DNA of 64,000 nucleotides from Vibrio halioticoli NBRC 102217. GTDB lineage: Bacteria > Pseudomonadota > Gammaproteobacteria > Enterobacterales > Vibrionaceae. Below, piece after piece: positions 11,222 to 20,911 of the stretch. Both the position numbers and the translations under genes were made by a program. Location: the NCBI RefSeq assembly GCF_000496695.1, contig NZ_BAUJ01000003.1:248001-312000 (forward strand), written 5' to 3'. Position 1 is the stretch's first letter, and each line of letters opens with the position of its first letter. The notes under the pieces are model-generated. The model was not told where the DNA came from. It ran no database searches and worked only from the letters and a program-made list of their open reading frames with translations.

Positions 11222-12565
11222 ATGGACGCTAGACAACAAATTGCCCAACAAAAAGTAGAATTAGAAGAAGCGGTTGCCAAAGCCCTTGCATTGGCGTCTG
11301 CCAAAGCCGATGGCGCAGAGGTAGCGATTAATAAATCTACGGGTCTGAGTGTATCCACTCGCATGTGTGAAGTAGAGAATGTCGAGTTTAATAGCGATGG
11401 CGCTCTAGGCATCACAGTTTACCGTGGCCAAAGAAAAGGAAGTGCATCCACTTCAGATCTCAGCGAAAAAGCAATCGCACAAACGGTTGCGGCTGCCTTA
11501 GATATTGCCAAGTACACTTCTGAAGATCCTTGCGCTGGCCCTGCACCTGCTGAGTTGATGGTTAAAGAAGTGAAAGATCTGGACCTTTTCCATCCTGATG
11601 AGCCAAACCCTGATCATGTTGCGAAAATTGCTATTGAAGCTGAACAAGCGGCTTTGGCGTACAGCGACAAGATCAAACAAAGTGATGGCGCAAGTTATGA
11701 TTCTCACTATGGCATTCGTGTTTACGGTAACTCACATGGCGTTCTGGCCAGTTATCCGTCAAGCCGTCATAGCGTTAGCTGCAGCGTCATTGGTTCGGGT
11801 GCCAATGGTGATATGGAGCGCAACTATAGTTATAGCGTTGCCCGTAGAGCAGAAGATCTTTGGTCTGCTAAAGAAGTCGGTTTAAAAGCGGCACAAAGAA
11901 CCATACAGAGCTTAGATGCTCGACGTATTGCTACTGGCGAGTATCCCGTGATGTTTGCCGCTGAAGTGGCTACAGGGCTAATGGGACACTTAATTGGTGC
12001 TATTAGCGGTGGCAGTCTTTATCGTAAATCCTCTTTCTTACTTGATCATCTTGGAAAGCAAATTCTGCCAGATTGGTTCAACGTAAATGAAAAGCCGCAT
12101 ATTCTGCGAGGTTTAGCTTCTACGCCATTTGATAGCGAAGGTGTGGCGACTAAAGATTACGACATCATCACCGATGGCAAGTTGGCAACTTACTTGCTGA
12201 CCAGTTATGCCGCTCGCAAGTTGGGTATGACGGCTACAGGACACGCTGGTGGTATTCACAACTGGTTTGTTCAATCTACCGGACAAGATTACCAAGCCAT
12301 GCTTAAAGAGCTGGGTACTGGCTTTTTAGTGACAGAATTAATGGGTCAGGGCGTGAATGGCGTTACCGGTGATTATTCACGTGGCGCAGCTGGGTTTTGG
12401 GTGGAAAACGGGGTGATTCAATACCCAGTTTCAGAAGTGACCGTTGCGGGCAATCTCAAAGAGATGTTCCAACGAATTGTGGCGGTAGGCAATGATGTTG
12501 AAACTCGCTCACAAATTCAAACCGGTTCTATGCTGATTGAATCGATGAAAGTTGCGGGTGTTTAA
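11222..12565 (+). CDS. pmbA: Metalloprotease subunit PmbA (TldE)
   Basis: Non-catalytic partner of TldD in the TldD/E zinc protease. I choose ATG 11222, which gives 447 residues starting [18 protein letters not shown] and matches the family (E. coli about 450). The frame is open to 11126 but the extra 32 residues do not look like PmbA. There is no HExxxH motif, as expected for TldE. Conserved blocks include [23 protein letters not shown] near the C-terminus. The Shine-Dalgarno is weak. A strong terminator follows at 12591. Confidence 0.95.
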   Translation: MDARQQIAQQKVELEEAVAKALALASAKADGAEVAINKSTGLSVSTRMCEVENVEFNSDGALGITVYRGQRKGSASTSDLSEKAIAQTVAAALDIAKYTSEDPCAGPAPAELMVKEVKDLDLFHPDEPNPDHVAKIAIEAEQAALAYSDKIKQSDGASYDSHYGIRVYGNSHGVLASYPSSRHSVSCSVIGSGANGDMERNYSYSVARRAEDLWSAKEVGLKAAQRTIQSLDARRIATGEYPVMFAAEVATGLMGHLIGAISGGSLYRKSSFLLDHLGKQILPDWFNVNEKPHILRGLASTPFDSEGVATKDYDIITDGKLATYLLTSYAARKLGMTATGHAGGIHNWFVQSTGQDYQAMLKELGTGFLVTELMGQGVNGVTGDYSRGAAGFWVENGVIQYPVSEVTVAGNLKEMFQRIVAVGNDVETRSQIQTGSMLIESMKVAGV

Positions 12566-12590
12566 CCTCTATCCACCTTTGTAGTTATTA

Positions 12591-12620
12591 AAAAAAACGA
12601 GCTGAAAAGCTCGTTTTTTT
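12591..12620. terminator. Bidirectional intrinsic terminator pmbA/mgtE
   Basis: Stem ACGAGCT-GAAA-AGCTCGT flanked by an A-run upstream and seven T downstream. It therefore works as a rho-independent terminator for pmbA on the plus strand and for mgtE on the minus strand. Confidence 0.93.
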
Positions 12621-12659
12621 TATGTTGGTTAGTTCGAATACTTAGCTAGCGAAAAGCAC

Positions 12660-14018
12660 CTAGAGTAAGAAAATCGTCGCCAGCCCCAAAAAGACCGATA
12701 AACCAATTACATCTGTAATGGTGGTCAACGCCATACCGCCTGCTAACGCAGGATCTATGTTCATTTTCTTCAATATTATCGGAATGGTAACGCCGGCGAC
12801 CCCTGCCACAAATAAGTTGGTGAGCATTGCGGCGGAGATAATAAAGCCGAGCATCCAATCGTGTTTCCAGAACACAACAATTGCGCCAATAATTAACGCC
12901 CAAAGTACGCCATTTAAAAAGCCGATAGCCGCTTCTTTCATTAGCAGTTCTTTGCGGTTACTGTCACCGATATAGCCAAGTGCTAAGCCACGAATCACCA
13001 AGGCAACGGTCTGGTTACCGGCTACGCCACCCATAGAAGGGACTATGGTCATCAATACAGCGATAGCGGCCATTTGTTCTAAGGTGGCTTCAAACATGTT
13101 GGAAACAGAAGCGGCTGCTAGGGCGGCCAGTACATTGACGCCTAACCAGACACTACGGCGACGCGCTGATTTGACTACGGGTGCAAAGGTATCTTCGTCA
13201 TCATCAAGACCGGCTAAGCTCATCATGGAGTGCTCAGCATCTTCCCTAATGATATCAACCACATCATCAATGGTAATACGCCCGACCAAGTGCTGATTTT
13301 GGTCAACAACCGGCGCGGATACCCAGTTTCTACGTTCAAACAAGCTCGCCACATCCGTATCGCTAAGATCCACCGCAATGGCTTCATCGGCGTGGGTCAT
13401 GACTTCGACGACGGGGACATCAGGTTGTGTAGTTAGCAGGGTGGTGAGTGACAGGTTACCAATTAAACGGTCATCGTCGTCAATCACATACAGGGTATCA
13501 GTGGCTTCAGGCAGTTCGCCTTTCATTCGCATATAACGAAGCACAACATCAATATCAACATCGCCACGTATGGTGGTAACGTCGGTATTCATTATTCCGC
13601 CAGCGGTGTCTTCTGGATAGGAAAGGGCGGTTTCGACACGCAATCGATCCGCAGAATCCATTTGGCTTAGGACTTGTTGTGATACGTTATTAGGTAAGCT
13701 TCGAAGAACGTAGGCTACGTCATCGGTATCCATGCCTTCGGTTGCTTCTGCCAGCTTACCGGGAGCCATTTTGGATACGAGGTTATCTTTGACGTCTTCA
13801 CTTAGCTCATCAAGAATTTCACCGTAATCTTCAGGGTCGGTGAGTTGCCATAGTACTTCACGGCTTTTTCTTGGCGACGCTTCAAGAAGGTGGGCAATGT
13901 CCTCTGGCTCCATAGATTGGAGCTGGCGCCTAACGAAGACAAAGCGGCCATTATCCAGCGCATCACTCACTTCTTGAAGCGTTTGGTGGGCTTGATCAAA
14001 CTCGATCTGTTCCGCCAT
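12660..14018 (-). CDS. mgtE: Magnesium transporter MgtE
   Basis: Mg2+-gated magnesium channel of the inner membrane. The domain order is standard. The MgtE N-domain covers about residues 20-130 (EDIAHLLEASPRKSREVLWQL), two CBS domains cover about 140-260 (the DVTTIRGDVDIDVV and RRNWVSAPVVDQNQHLVG regions), a plug helix follows, and then five C-terminal membrane segments (SMGGVAGNQTVALVIRG; TITDVIGLSVFLGLATIFLL). The 452 residues match the family. A good GGAGG Shine-Dalgarno precedes the ATG. I see no M-box riboswitch in the 175 nt upstream. Confidence 0.95.
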   Translation of the reverse strand: MAEQIEFDQAHQTLQEVSDALDNGRFVFVRRQLQSMEPEDIAHLLEASPRKSREVLWQLTDPEDYGEILDELSEDVKDNLVSKMAPGKLAEATEGMDTDDVAYVLRSLPNNVSQQVLSQMDSADRLRVETALSYPEDTAGGIMNTDVTTIRGDVDIDVVLRYMRMKGELPEATDTLYVIDDDDRLIGNLSLTTLLTTQPDVPVVEVMTHADEAIAVDLSDTDVASLFERRNWVSAPVVDQNQHLVGRITIDDVVDIIREDAEHSMMSLAGLDDDEDTFAPVVKSARRRSVWLGVNVLAALAAASVSNMFEATLEQMAAIAVLMTIVPSMGGVAGNQTVALVIRGLALGYIGDSNRKELLMKEAAIGFLNGVLWALIIGAIVVFWKHDWMLGFIISAAMLTNLFVAGVAGVTIPIILKKMNIDPALAGGMALTTITDVIGLSVFLGLATIFLL

Positions 14019-14137
14019 TATTTGCCTCCATTAGGTGTGTACACTAAATAAATTAATAGAAGGATATTAGCCTATTTTATTCAAGGGGTTAATAAGTTCT
14101 TAAATCTAAAACGAATATTTTAATAGACTGAGTGAAA

Positions 14138-14151
14138 ATTATACCAATCAC
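14138..14151 (+). repeat. ATTATACC-ATCAC intergenic motif, copy 1
   Basis: ATTATACCAATCAC, in the gap between ptsO and mgtE. It shares 13 of 14 bases with 26809-26822. It runs into an imperfect palindrome (TCACACTA at 14148-14155 and TAGAGTGA at 14163-14170). It may be part of a dispersed vibrio intergenic repeat; function unknown. Confidence 0.35.
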
Positions 14152-14193
14152 ACTAAACAAGCTAGAGTGAGCAGTTATTTAGTACGAGCGGTA

Positions 14194-14466
14194 TTATTCA
14201 TCTTCTTCGAATTTTTCTTCGATGAGGGCGCACACCGCTTGTAGAGCCTGCGGTGCTTGGGTGCCGTTGGCGGTCACTGTGACGTATTCTCCCTGCGCAG
14301 ATTCGAGCATCAGTAGTGCCATTACGCTATCAGCGTCGGCACTATTGCCGTCATTACTGACGGTAACTTTAGCATCAAAGCTTTGGGCTAATTCGACAAG
14401 TTTTACCGCAGCGCGAGCATGCAATCCCAGTTTATTAATGATGAGTAAGCGACGAGATTGGATCAC
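14194..14466 (-). CDS. ptsO: Nitrogen-PTS phosphocarrier NPr
   Basis: HPr-like phosphocarrier that passes phosphate from EI-Ntr (PtsP) to EIIA-Ntr (PtsN). The 90 residues form a single HPr domain. The phosphorylatable histidine is His16 in [14 protein letters not shown], and the regulatory-site region has [15 protein letters not shown]. Translation starts at a GTG (14464-14466) overlapping the rapZ stop by 4 nt, so it is probably coupled to rapZ. It is the last gene of the rpoN-hpf-ptsN-rapZ-ptsO cluster. Confidence 0.95.
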   Translation of the reverse strand: MIQSRRLLIINKLGLHARAAVKLVELAQSFDAKVTVSNDGNSADADSVMALLMLESAQGEYVTVTANGTQAPQALQAVCALIEEKFEEDE

Positions 14467-15332
14467 TTTTGTTGCTCTAATTGATTGTGACGAATAAGCA
14501 CTTGTTGCCCTTGTGCAAGAAAGTATTCACCGATTTGTTGAGTAAGGAATACCGAGCGGTGCTTACCGCCAGTACAGCCAATCGCAACTGTAAGGTAGCT
14601 ACGATTGTTTTTTTCTAGAGCCGGAAGCCAACGTTCAATAAAAGCTTGGATTTGCTCTTTTAGCTCAACTACATCGTCAAAGCCGTACAGGTAATCACAA
14701 ATGGGTTTATCTAAACCGGTTAAAGGTCTTAGCGCTGGTTCCCAGTGTGGGTTCGGCAGGAAGCGAACATCAAATACATAGTCAACATCAGAGGGCAGTC
14801 CATGTTTGAAGCCAAAGGATTGAAAGACCATGACCAACTCTTGGCCATCGCGGCCTAGGATACGCTTTCTCACCATTTCGCTGAGTTCGTGAATAGACAG
14901 TTTACTGCTGTCTATGACCAGATCGGCTCGTTCTTTTAATGCAGACAGTAAGATCTTTTCTTCTACAATGGCTTGCTGAAGGGATCGTGAATCTTTGATT
15001 AATGAGAGAGGGTGAATGCGTCTGGTTTCGCTATAGCGCTTAACTAGGGTTTCTTCGTTGGCTTCAAGGTAAAGAATCATCACTTGAACGGAGTCATCTA
15101 GGGTTGTCAGTACCGCAGTGACTTGCTTTGGGTTACTCGGTAAGTTACGAATATCAATGCTCACCGCAACTTTAGTTTGTTTTGGGCTCAGACCGTCGAC
15201 AAAAGAGCTAAGCAGGGCTACTGGAAGGTTATCGACACAATAGTAGCCTATATCTTCTAAGGCACGTAGAGCGACGCTTTTTCCGCCACCGGAATTACCA
15301 CTAACAACAACAAGTTGGCGAGATTCAGGCAT
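14463..15332 (-). CDS. rapZ: RNase adapter protein RapZ
   Basis: P-loop protein that in E. coli binds the GlmY/GlmZ small RNAs and guides RNase E to GlmZ, controlling glucosamine-6-phosphate synthase. I use ATG 15332 (289 residues, [19 protein letters not shown]). The frame extends upstream to 15368, but that would run into ptsN. Walker A is at residues 12-19, and the C-terminal RNA-binding region has [20 protein letters not shown] and [14 protein letters not shown]. It lies 4 nt after ptsN and overlaps ptsO by 4 nt. Confidence 0.95.
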   Translation of the reverse strand: MPESRQLVVVSGNSGGGKSVALRALEDIGYYCVDNLPVALLSSFVDGLSPKQTKVAVSIDIRNLPSNPKQVTAVLTTLDDSVQVMILYLEANEETLVKRYSETRRIHPLSLIKDSRSLQQAIVEEKILLSALKERADLVIDSSKLSIHELSEMVRKRILGRDGQELVMVFQSFGFKHGLPSDVDYVFDVRFLPNPHWEPALRPLTGLDKPICDYLYGFDDVVELKEQIQAFIERWLPALEKNNRSYLTVAIGCTGGKHRSVFLTQQIGEYFLAQGQQVLIRHNQLEQQK

Positions 15333-15336
15333 TCTT

Positions 15337-15804
15337 TTATCCCTTTGGACACTCAATCGATTCTGCAACCATTATTTCAAACAGCTCTTCATCGGATTTT
15401 GCATGGCGAAGCTGTTTAAGAATTTTTTTGTCATTCAGGCGTTCCGCCATACAAGACAGTGTTTTTAAATGTTCTTTGCATTGATTTTCTGGAACTAGCA
15501 GCGCAAATAACAAATCAACCGGACGATTGTCGATAGCATCAAATTCAATGGCTTCATCACATTGTAATAGGACGGCAATCGCCTGGTCTGAATTACTCAT
15601 TCGTGCATGTGGAATGGCAATACCGTTGCCAATCCCTGTGCTGCCTAGTTTTTCTCTGCCGAGCATACATTCAAATAGATCCGTGGAATCTTGGCCTGAA
15701 TGGGTTGCTGCAATTTGGCTAATAAGCTCTAGAGCGCGCTTCTTACTAGTACAATGGACTGCACTTTTGGTGCAGTCCAAAGACAATACTTGATTAATTT
15801 GCAT
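15337..15804 (-). CDS. ptsN: Nitrogen regulatory EIIA protein PtsN
   Basis: EIIA-Ntr, terminal phosphoacceptor of the nitrogen PTS. In enterobacteria it regulates K+ uptake and links to sigma-54 and envelope functions. The 155 residues have the phosphorylation motif [10 protein letters not shown] with His66, and the family ending [14 protein letters not shown]. It sits directly downstream of hpf (2 nt gap) and upstream of rapZ. Confidence 0.95.
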   Translation of the reverse strand: MQINQVLSLDCTKSAVHCTSKKRALELISQIAATHSGQDSTDLFECMLGREKLGSTGIGNGIAIPHARMSNSDQAIAVLLQCDEAIEFDAIDNRPVDLLFALLVPENQCKEHLKTLSCMAERLNDKKILKQLRHAKSDEELFEIMVAESIECPKG

Positions 15805-15806
15805 GG

Positions 15807-16094
15807 TTAATGGCTACTTAACTTCTCTTTATGCTTGGTCAGCTGGCGAACCAGCTTATCGACTAATGCGTCGATGGCTGCATACATATTTTCTTCTTCA
15901 GCGGTGGCGTGAATGTCGCCTTGGCTTACATGGAGCGTAGCTTCCGCAATATGGTTAACTTTTTCAAGTTTTAAAATAACTTGAACGTTATTAATGTGTT
16001 CAAAGAAACGCTCGAGTTTCTGAAACTTAGTATCAACGTACTCTTGAAGTGACTCTGTAAGTTCTACATGGTGACCAGTGATATTAATTTGCAT
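15807..16094 (-). CDS. hpf: Ribosome hibernation-promoting factor HPF
   Basis: Short HPF (95 residues) that binds 30S subunits in stationary phase and supports 100S ribosome dimers together with RMF. It begins MQINITGHHVELTESLQEYV, the standard N-terminus, and contains VILKLEKVNHIAEATLHVSQGDIHATAEEENMYAAID-type beta-alpha elements (residues about 40-75). There is no long-HPF C-terminal dimerisation domain. It lies between rpoN (21 nt) and ptsN (2 nt). Confidence 0.96.
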   Translation of the reverse strand: MQINITGHHVELTESLQEYVDTKFQKLERFFEHINNVQVILKLEKVNHIAEATLHVSQGDIHATAEEENMYAAIDALVDKLVRQLTKHKEKLSSH

Positions 16095-16115
16095 AAGCGT
16101 TCCTTCTGTTAAGGC

Positions 16116-17567
16116 CTAAACTAGGCGTTTTCGTTGACTAGAGGGGGCGATACCTAATGATTCGCGGTATTTTGCCACTGTGCGTCTTGCAACTTTTACC
16201 TCTTGTTCAGCGAGTAGAGCGGTAATTTTATTATCGCTCAATGGTTTAGCTGTGTTCTCTTCTGCGACCAATTTTTTGATCAGTGCACGAATCGCAGTCG
16301 AGGACTTATCTTCTCCATCATTATTACTAACATGACTGGAGAAAAAATATTTTAGTTCAAAAATACCACGTGGTGTGTGCATATATTTCTGAGTTGTGAC
16401 GCGTGATATAGTCGATTCGTGCATATCAATCGCCTCGGCTACATCATTTAAAATCATTGGTTGCATTGCTTCAGCGCCTTTTTCGAAGAACTCCTGCTGA
16501 GTTTCAACAATGCATCTGGCGACTTTAAGCAGGGTATCACTGCGACTTTCAAGGCTTTTGATTAACCATTTTGCTTCTTGCAGTTGGTCTTTAATGTATT
16601 GGCTGTCACTGCTGTTTGCCCCTGTAATAGTGGCATACTGCTGGTTGACCTCAAGTTTGGGCATATCGGTATTATTGAGAAAGACCGTCCACTTGCCGTT
16701 CACCTTGATCACATTAATATCGGGTACAACGTATTCAATATCACTGTTGCCAATTTGACTACCCGGTCGCGGGTCTAATTGTTGGATAAGCTGCAATATG
16801 GCGATTAAATCGCTTTCTTTGAGCTTAGTGTCTTTAATGATTAATTTGTAGTCGCGATTAGCTAAATGTTCGATATGATTTTTTAAAATCTCACAAGCTT
16901 GCTGTTTGCGTGGCGTCTCATCAGGAAGGGCATACAGTTGCAACAATAGACATTCTTGTAAATTTCGAGAGCCGACACCAAGGGGTTCAAATTGCTGAAT
17001 ACGTTTGAGAACCGCAACTGTTTCATCTTCTTCGACATCGGGAAGGGATAAACTGGCAGTAATATCGGCGGTAGAAAGCGTTAAGAAACCTTGATCGTCA
17101 ATGGCATCAATGATGGCAATCGCAATCGCATGATCGGTCTCAGAAAAAGGAGTGAGTTCTAACTGCCACAGTAAGTGATCAAAGAGACTGGTTTGAGTTT
17201 CTCCTTGATAGATAGGCAATTCATCATCAAGAGCCACACCAGTATTGCCTGAATTGGAGCTGTACACGTCCTCCCAAGAGGTGTCGACAGCAAGTTCGTC
17301 ACCAATGGAGTTAGAGGCCATTAATTCAGAACTGTCTTGTGCGCTCGGTTCTGTGCTTTCTTGCTGGTTGCTTTCTTTTGGAGATTCGGTTTTTTCTTCC
17401 GATTGAGTGCTCTCTTCGGAAACTTGCAACAAGGGATTAGAGTCTAATGCTTGCTGAATCTCTTGTTGAAGCTCAAAACTAGACAACTGCAATAAGCGTA
17501 TGGCTTGTTGCAGTTGTGGGGTCATGGCAAGGTGTTGACCAAACTTAAGTTGTAATGCTGCTTTCAT
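16116..17567 (-). CDS. rpoN: RNA polymerase sigma-54 factor RpoN
   Basis: Alternative sigma factor for enhancer-dependent promoters (nitrogen assimilation; flagella and quorum sensing in vibrios). Its 483 residues show all regions. Region I is Gln/Leu-rich (QHLAMTPQLQQAIRLLQLSS). Region II is acidic and low-complexity (about residues 55-110, ESTQSEEKTESPKESNQQ). The core-binding and helix-turn-helix domain includes IDMHESTISRVTTQKYMHTPRG. The RpoN box is ARRTVAKYRESLGI near the C-terminus. It is downstream of lptB with a 27-nt gap. Confidence 0.97.
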   Translation of the reverse strand: MKAALQLKFGQHLAMTPQLQQAIRLLQLSSFELQQEIQQALDSNPLLQVSEESTQSEEKTESPKESNQQESTEPSAQDSSELMASNSIGDELAVDTSWEDVYSSNSGNTGVALDDELPIYQGETQTSLFDHLLWQLELTPFSETDHAIAIAIIDAIDDQGFLTLSTADITASLSLPDVEEDETVAVLKRIQQFEPLGVGSRNLQECLLLQLYALPDETPRKQQACEILKNHIEHLANRDYKLIIKDTKLKESDLIAILQLIQQLDPRPGSQIGNSDIEYVVPDINVIKVNGKWTVFLNNTDMPKLEVNQQYATITGANSSDSQYIKDQLQEAKWLIKSLESRSDTLLKVARCIVETQQEFFEKGAEAMQPMILNDVAEAIDMHESTISRVTTQKYMHTPRGIFELKYFFSSHVSNNDGEDKSSTAIRALIKKLVAEENTAKPLSDNKITALLAEQEVKVARRTVAKYRESLGIAPSSQRKRLV

Positions 17568-17594
17568 AATTATGAGTCGCCTGCAGTGGGCCGT

Positions 17595-18320
17595 CTAGAG
17601 ACGGAACTGTTCACCGAGGTAAACTTTCTTAACCTGTTCGTTGCTAAGCACTTGCTCGGGCGTACCTTCGGCAATTAAGTGTCCTTGGCTTACGATGTAT
17701 GCTCGCTCACATACGTCCAGGGTTTCGCGCACATTGTGGTCAGTGATAAGTACCCCTAAACCACGATCTCTTAAATGTTCAATAATCTTTTTGATGTCGA
17801 TAACGGATATTGGGTCGACGCCCGCAAAAGGTTCATCCAGCAGAATAAACTGCGGATTGGCGGCCAATGCACGTGCGATTTCCACACGGCGACGTTCACC
17901 ACCGGAGAGAGCCATACCGTTACTTTTACGAATGTGTTGAATGTTGAATTCGTCTAATAGCTCTTCAAGCTTTTCATCTCGTTCTTGTTTTGAGATTTCA
18001 TTGCGAGTTTGCAATACCGCGTAAATGTTATCTTCAACAGAGAGCTTTCTAAATATAGACGCTTCTTGTGGAAGATAGCCAATGCCCATTCGAGAACGAC
18101 TGTGCATCGGTAGAATACTGATATCCTGATCATCAATCAGAATTCGTCCTTCGTCACGAGCAACTAATCCCACAATCATATAAAAAGAGGTGGTTTTGCC
18201 TGCGCCATTTGGCCCTAGTAGACCTACGATCTGCCCCGATTCTACTTGCAGGCTTACGTCTGCAACCACTTTGCGGTTTTTATAGCTTTTCGCTAGGTGT
18301 TCAGCTTTCAATACTGCCAT
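17595..18320 (-). CDS. lptB: LPS export ATPase LptB
   Basis: Cytoplasmic ABC ATPase of the LptB2FGC machine that extracts LPS from the inner membrane. The start is ATG 18320 (241 residues, the E. coli length); the frame is open 22 codons further but that would enter lptA. Walker [10 protein letters not shown] begins at residue 36, the signature is [15 protein letters not shown], and Walker B is [13 protein letters not shown], followed by the switch [10 protein letters not shown]. It is preceded by lptA (7-nt gap) and followed by rpoN. Confidence 0.97.
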   Translation of the reverse strand: MAVLKAEHLAKSYKNRKVVADVSLQVESGQIVGLLGPNGAGKTTSFYMIVGLVARDEGRILIDDQDISILPMHSRSRMGIGYLPQEASIFRKLSVEDNIYAVLQTRNEISKQERDEKLEELLDEFNIQHIRKSNGMALSGGERRRVEIARALAANPQFILLDEPFAGVDPISVIDIKKIIEHLRDRGLGVLITDHNVRETLDVCERAYIVSQGHLIAEGTPEQVLSNEQVKKVYLGEQFRL

Positions 18321-18327
18321 AGGTCGA

Positions 18328-18825
18328 CTATTTATTCTCTTTTGGTTGAGGTTGTAGCACGGTTGATACTCGAGAGCCTTTACCACCCTCAGCGATCATT
18401 TTTTCGGTGGTGATATGGTAGATAATTCGTTGGCCGTTGATCGTGCTGTCATCTTGAGCCAGCATCGCCTGTTTGATCATAATTAATTGATCTTGAGACA
18501 TATCGTAATACAGCTCTTCTGCATGACCGTGAATAGTTTTGCCATCATCGGTTTTTTGAGAGAACTTAGCGAGCTTTCCATAAGCTTCAATTTTTTTTAT
18601 GGCGCCGTCACTAGGGTTACGATAGACAATGACCTTGTCCCCTTTCACATTGATACTGCCTTGGCGCATTTTTACGTCACCAATAAAAGTAACCTTGTTA
18701 CTCTTCATATCAAGTTGTTGACTGTCAGAGTCGATGTACACCGGTTGCTCTGAATCGGTAGAGAGCGCATAAACTGAAGGAGACAGTAATATTCCCAGTA
18801 AAAGACTAAGGCTTAGCTTTTTCAT
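18328..18825 (-). CDS. lptA: Periplasmic LPS transport protein LptA
   Basis: Periplasmic bridge of the Lpt system that carries LPS between LptC and LptD/E. The 165 residues have a cleavable signal peptide ([19 protein letters not shown], about 1-20) and a beta-jellyroll OstA domain ([37 protein letters not shown]). It overlaps the 3' end of lptC by 20 nt. In E. coli a sigma-E promoter precedes lptA inside lptC; I looked for GAACTT-type elements here and saw none. Confidence 0.95.
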   Translation of the reverse strand: MKKLSLSLLLGILLSPSVYALSTDSEQPVYIDSDSQQLDMKSNKVTFIGDVKMRQGSINVKGDKVIVYRNPSDGAIKKIEAYGKLAKFSQKTDDGKTIHGHAEELYYDMSQDQLIMIKQAMLAQDDSTINGQRIIYHITTEKMIAEGGKGSRVSTVLQPQPKENK

Positions 18826-19369
18826 AGATCCCTTTTACATGATTGAACAAGACGGCTTCATTTTTATCCAAATTTCCCTGCATGGCTTGGCCAATATTGA
18901 GAAACTGAGGTCCTTTTAGAGTCACTTGGACGTCGGAACTAAAGTCTTTGCTGTCGAGCTCAATTGTCATTTTATCTGTAGTTAATGTTTCAAAACTGGC
19001 GTCAGGAAGTAAATTTGTCGCAATGACATTTCCGGCTAACGTCAGTTGATGATTCTTATCTAAAACGGCGGTATCTGAAACCACTTGCCACTCTTCGACT
19101 GTCCCATCACGATACACATACATTATGAGGTTATCAAATAGGGTGTCGCCACTGGTTGCGTAGTGATCCAGTTTTTCGGAACTGATTTTGTAGCTACGAA
19201 TACCGTCAAGATCGTAAGTGGTGTTGGTCACTTGGCGTCCGGTAAACATAGGTAATTCAGTGCTAGGTTCAACCTGAATAACCTCTTGTTCTTGATTTAT
19301 CAGTAGATAATAACCGGATACACAGATAATACCGATTAACACTATCTGAAAAATGCGAGAACCCGTCAT
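18806..19369 (-). CDS. lptC: LPS transport protein LptC
   Basis: Bitopic inner-membrane protein that receives LPS from LptB2FG and hands it to LptA. It has 187 residues: one N-terminal membrane helix (about 7-24, IFQIVLIGIICVSGYYLLI), then a periplasmic jellyroll with YDLDGIRSYKISSEKLDHY and GDTLFDNLIMYVYRDG. The ATG overlaps the kdsC stop by 4 nt, and the 3' end overlaps lptA by 20 nt. The gene order kdsD-kdsC-lptC-lptA-lptB is the conserved one. Confidence 0.95.
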   Translation of the reverse strand: MTGSRIFQIVLIGIICVSGYYLLINQEQEVIQVEPSTELPMFTGRQVTNTTYDLDGIRSYKISSEKLDHYATSGDTLFDNLIMYVYRDGTVEEWQVVSDTAVLDKNHQLTLAGNVIATNLLPDASFETLTTDKMTIELDSKDFSSDVQVTLKGPQFLNIGQAMQGNLDKNEAVLFNHVKGIYEKAKP

Positions 19370-19923
19370 ATACTCAGACCTTTATGTTGCTCTAATTCTC
19401 CACGAGCTTGCAAAATAAGGTCGCACACCTCGCGTACTGCGCCATGGCCGCCCTTTATTTTAGTGACATAGTTAGCTCGTTGTACTAGCAATGGGTGCCC
19501 ATCGTTGACGCACACTTTTAATGCGACTTTTTCCATCACGGGCCAATCGATCAGATCATCACCGATATAACCGGTATGTTCAGGCAAAATATTGAGCTTA
19601 TCGATAATGTCATTGTAGGCTTTAATTTTGTCGTCTTGCCCTTGATAGATGAGCGTTATGCCCAAACCGCGCATACGATTTTCGACGATTTGTGAGCGAC
19701 GTCCAGTGACGATAGCGATTTCGATGCCGGCGTTCATCAGTGATTTTATGCCGTAGCCATCACGTGTATGAAAAGTTTTGAGTTCTTCGCCAGCATTGCC
19801 CATGTAGACGAGACCGTCAGAGAATACGCCGTCTACATCACAAATAAGCAGCTTAATTTGTTTTGCTATAGCAAAAACAGGCTTTGAAACTGGACCGTAT
19901 AGAGAATCGACCATTTCATTCAT
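19366..19923 (-). CDS. kdsC: 3-deoxy-D-manno-octulosonate 8-phosphate phosphatase KdsC
   Basis: HAD-superfamily phosphatase that converts Kdo-8-phosphate to Kdo for LPS inner core synthesis. The 185 residues show HAD motif I ICDVDGVFSDG with Asp29 and Asp31, motif II IVTGRRS, and motif IV GDDLIDWPVM. It is a C0-type capless HAD that acts as a tetramer in the family. It follows kdsD by 3 nt and overlaps lptC by 4 nt. Confidence 0.96.
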   Translation of the reverse strand: MNEMVDSLYGPVSKPVFAIAKQIKLLICDVDGVFSDGLVYMGNAGEELKTFHTRDGYGIKSLMNAGIEIAIVTGRRSQIVENRMRGLGITLIYQGQDDKIKAYNDIIDKLNILPEHTGYIGDDLIDWPVMEKVALKVCVNDGHPLLVQRANYVTKIKGGHGAVREVCDLILQARGELEQHKGLSI

Positions 19924-19926
19924 GAA

Positions 19927-20901
19927 TTACATTACTCCAGCTTTTAAAAGGTCGTGCATGTTGAGCGCGCCAACCAGTTTATCATTTTCACATAGCAATA
20001 GGGCAGTGATACTGCGCTCTTGCATCATATTCAATCCTTCTACAGCCAACAGAGATGGCGATGCGTAGCTTGGATTTTTTGACATTACATCACCAATAAC
20101 GGTGCAGTGGATGTCGATTCTTTTATCGAGAAGGCGTCGCAAGTCGCCATCGGTAAATATGCCTAAGATTTTGTCTGCATCATCGACAATGGCGGTCATC
20201 CCTAAGCCTTTTTCGCTTATCTCAATCAAAGCATCTTTGATTAAAGCATCTGCTTTAACTTTAGGAACATCTGTACCAGTATGCATAATGTTTTCTAGTT
20301 TTAGTAGTAACTTACGCCCCAAGGCGCCGCCAGGGTGAGACAGCGCAAAGTCTTCTGCGGTAAAGCCACGTGCTTGCATCAAAGCCATTGCCAGAGCATC
20401 TCCCATCACTAAGGTGGCCGTGGTGCTGCTTGTTGGGGCTAACTCAATTGGACATGCCTCATGAGGTACCGCGATACATAGGTGGATATCCGCCAGTTTT
20501 GCCATGTTTGAATTTGGCTTGCCAGTCATGCTGATGATTTGAATATTAAGGCGCTTTAACACAGGGAAAAGAGAAAGGATCTCTTGCGATTCACCCGAAT
20601 TAGAGATGGTTAGGACAATATCGCCGGGCGCAATCATGCCTAAATCACCGTGAGCGGCTTCACCGGGGTGGACAAAAAAAGCTGATGTACCTGTGCTGGC
20701 TAAGGTCGCAGCAATCTTGTTGCCAATATGGCCAGATTTACCCATTCCCATTACCACAACTTTGCCGTGTTTATTGGCAAGGATAGTGTCGCAAGCTTGG
20801 TCAAAATCACGATTAAAATATTGAGACAGTTGGGTGAGTCCTGCTATCTCAGTATTGAGTACATTTTGCGCTGCTTTTTGGTAGTCAAATTTTACTGTCA
20901 T
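19927..20901 (-). CDS. kdsD: Arabinose-5-phosphate isomerase KdsD
   Basis: Interconverts ribulose-5-phosphate and arabinose-5-phosphate, the first committed precursor of Kdo. The start is ATG 20901, with a strong AAGGAG 7 nt upstream; a longer frame to 20919 lacks such a site. The 324 residues comprise a SIS domain (about 30-180; VVMGMGKSGHIGNKIAATLAS, SNSGESQEI) and tandem CBS domains (about 200-324; GIFTDGDLRRLLDK). It lies 10 nt after yrbG. Confidence 0.95.
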   Translation of the reverse strand: MTVKFDYQKAAQNVLNTEIAGLTQLSQYFNRDFDQACDTILANKHGKVVVMGMGKSGHIGNKIAATLASTGTSAFFVHPGEAAHGDLGMIAPGDIVLTISNSGESQEILSLFPVLKRLNIQIISMTGKPNSNMAKLADIHLCIAVPHEACPIELAPTSSTTATLVMGDALAMALMQARGFTAEDFALSHPGGALGRKLLLKLENIMHTGTDVPKVKADALIKDALIEISEKGLGMTAIVDDADKILGIFTDGDLRRLLDKRIDIHCTVIGDVMSKNPSYASPSLLAVEGLNMMQERSITALLLCENDKLVGALNMHDLLKAGVM

Positions 20902-20911
20902 GTGAATCTCC

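Noticed and set aside
14019..14193. Possible magnesium riboswitch (M-box) before mgtE
   Set aside because: The 175-nt gap is AT-rich, and I could not find the M-box core or a terminator/antiterminator pair.
18826..18960. Sigma-E promoter inside lptC for lptA, as in E. coli
   Set aside because: No GAACTT-like -35 with a suitable -10 was found on the minus strand upstream of lptA.
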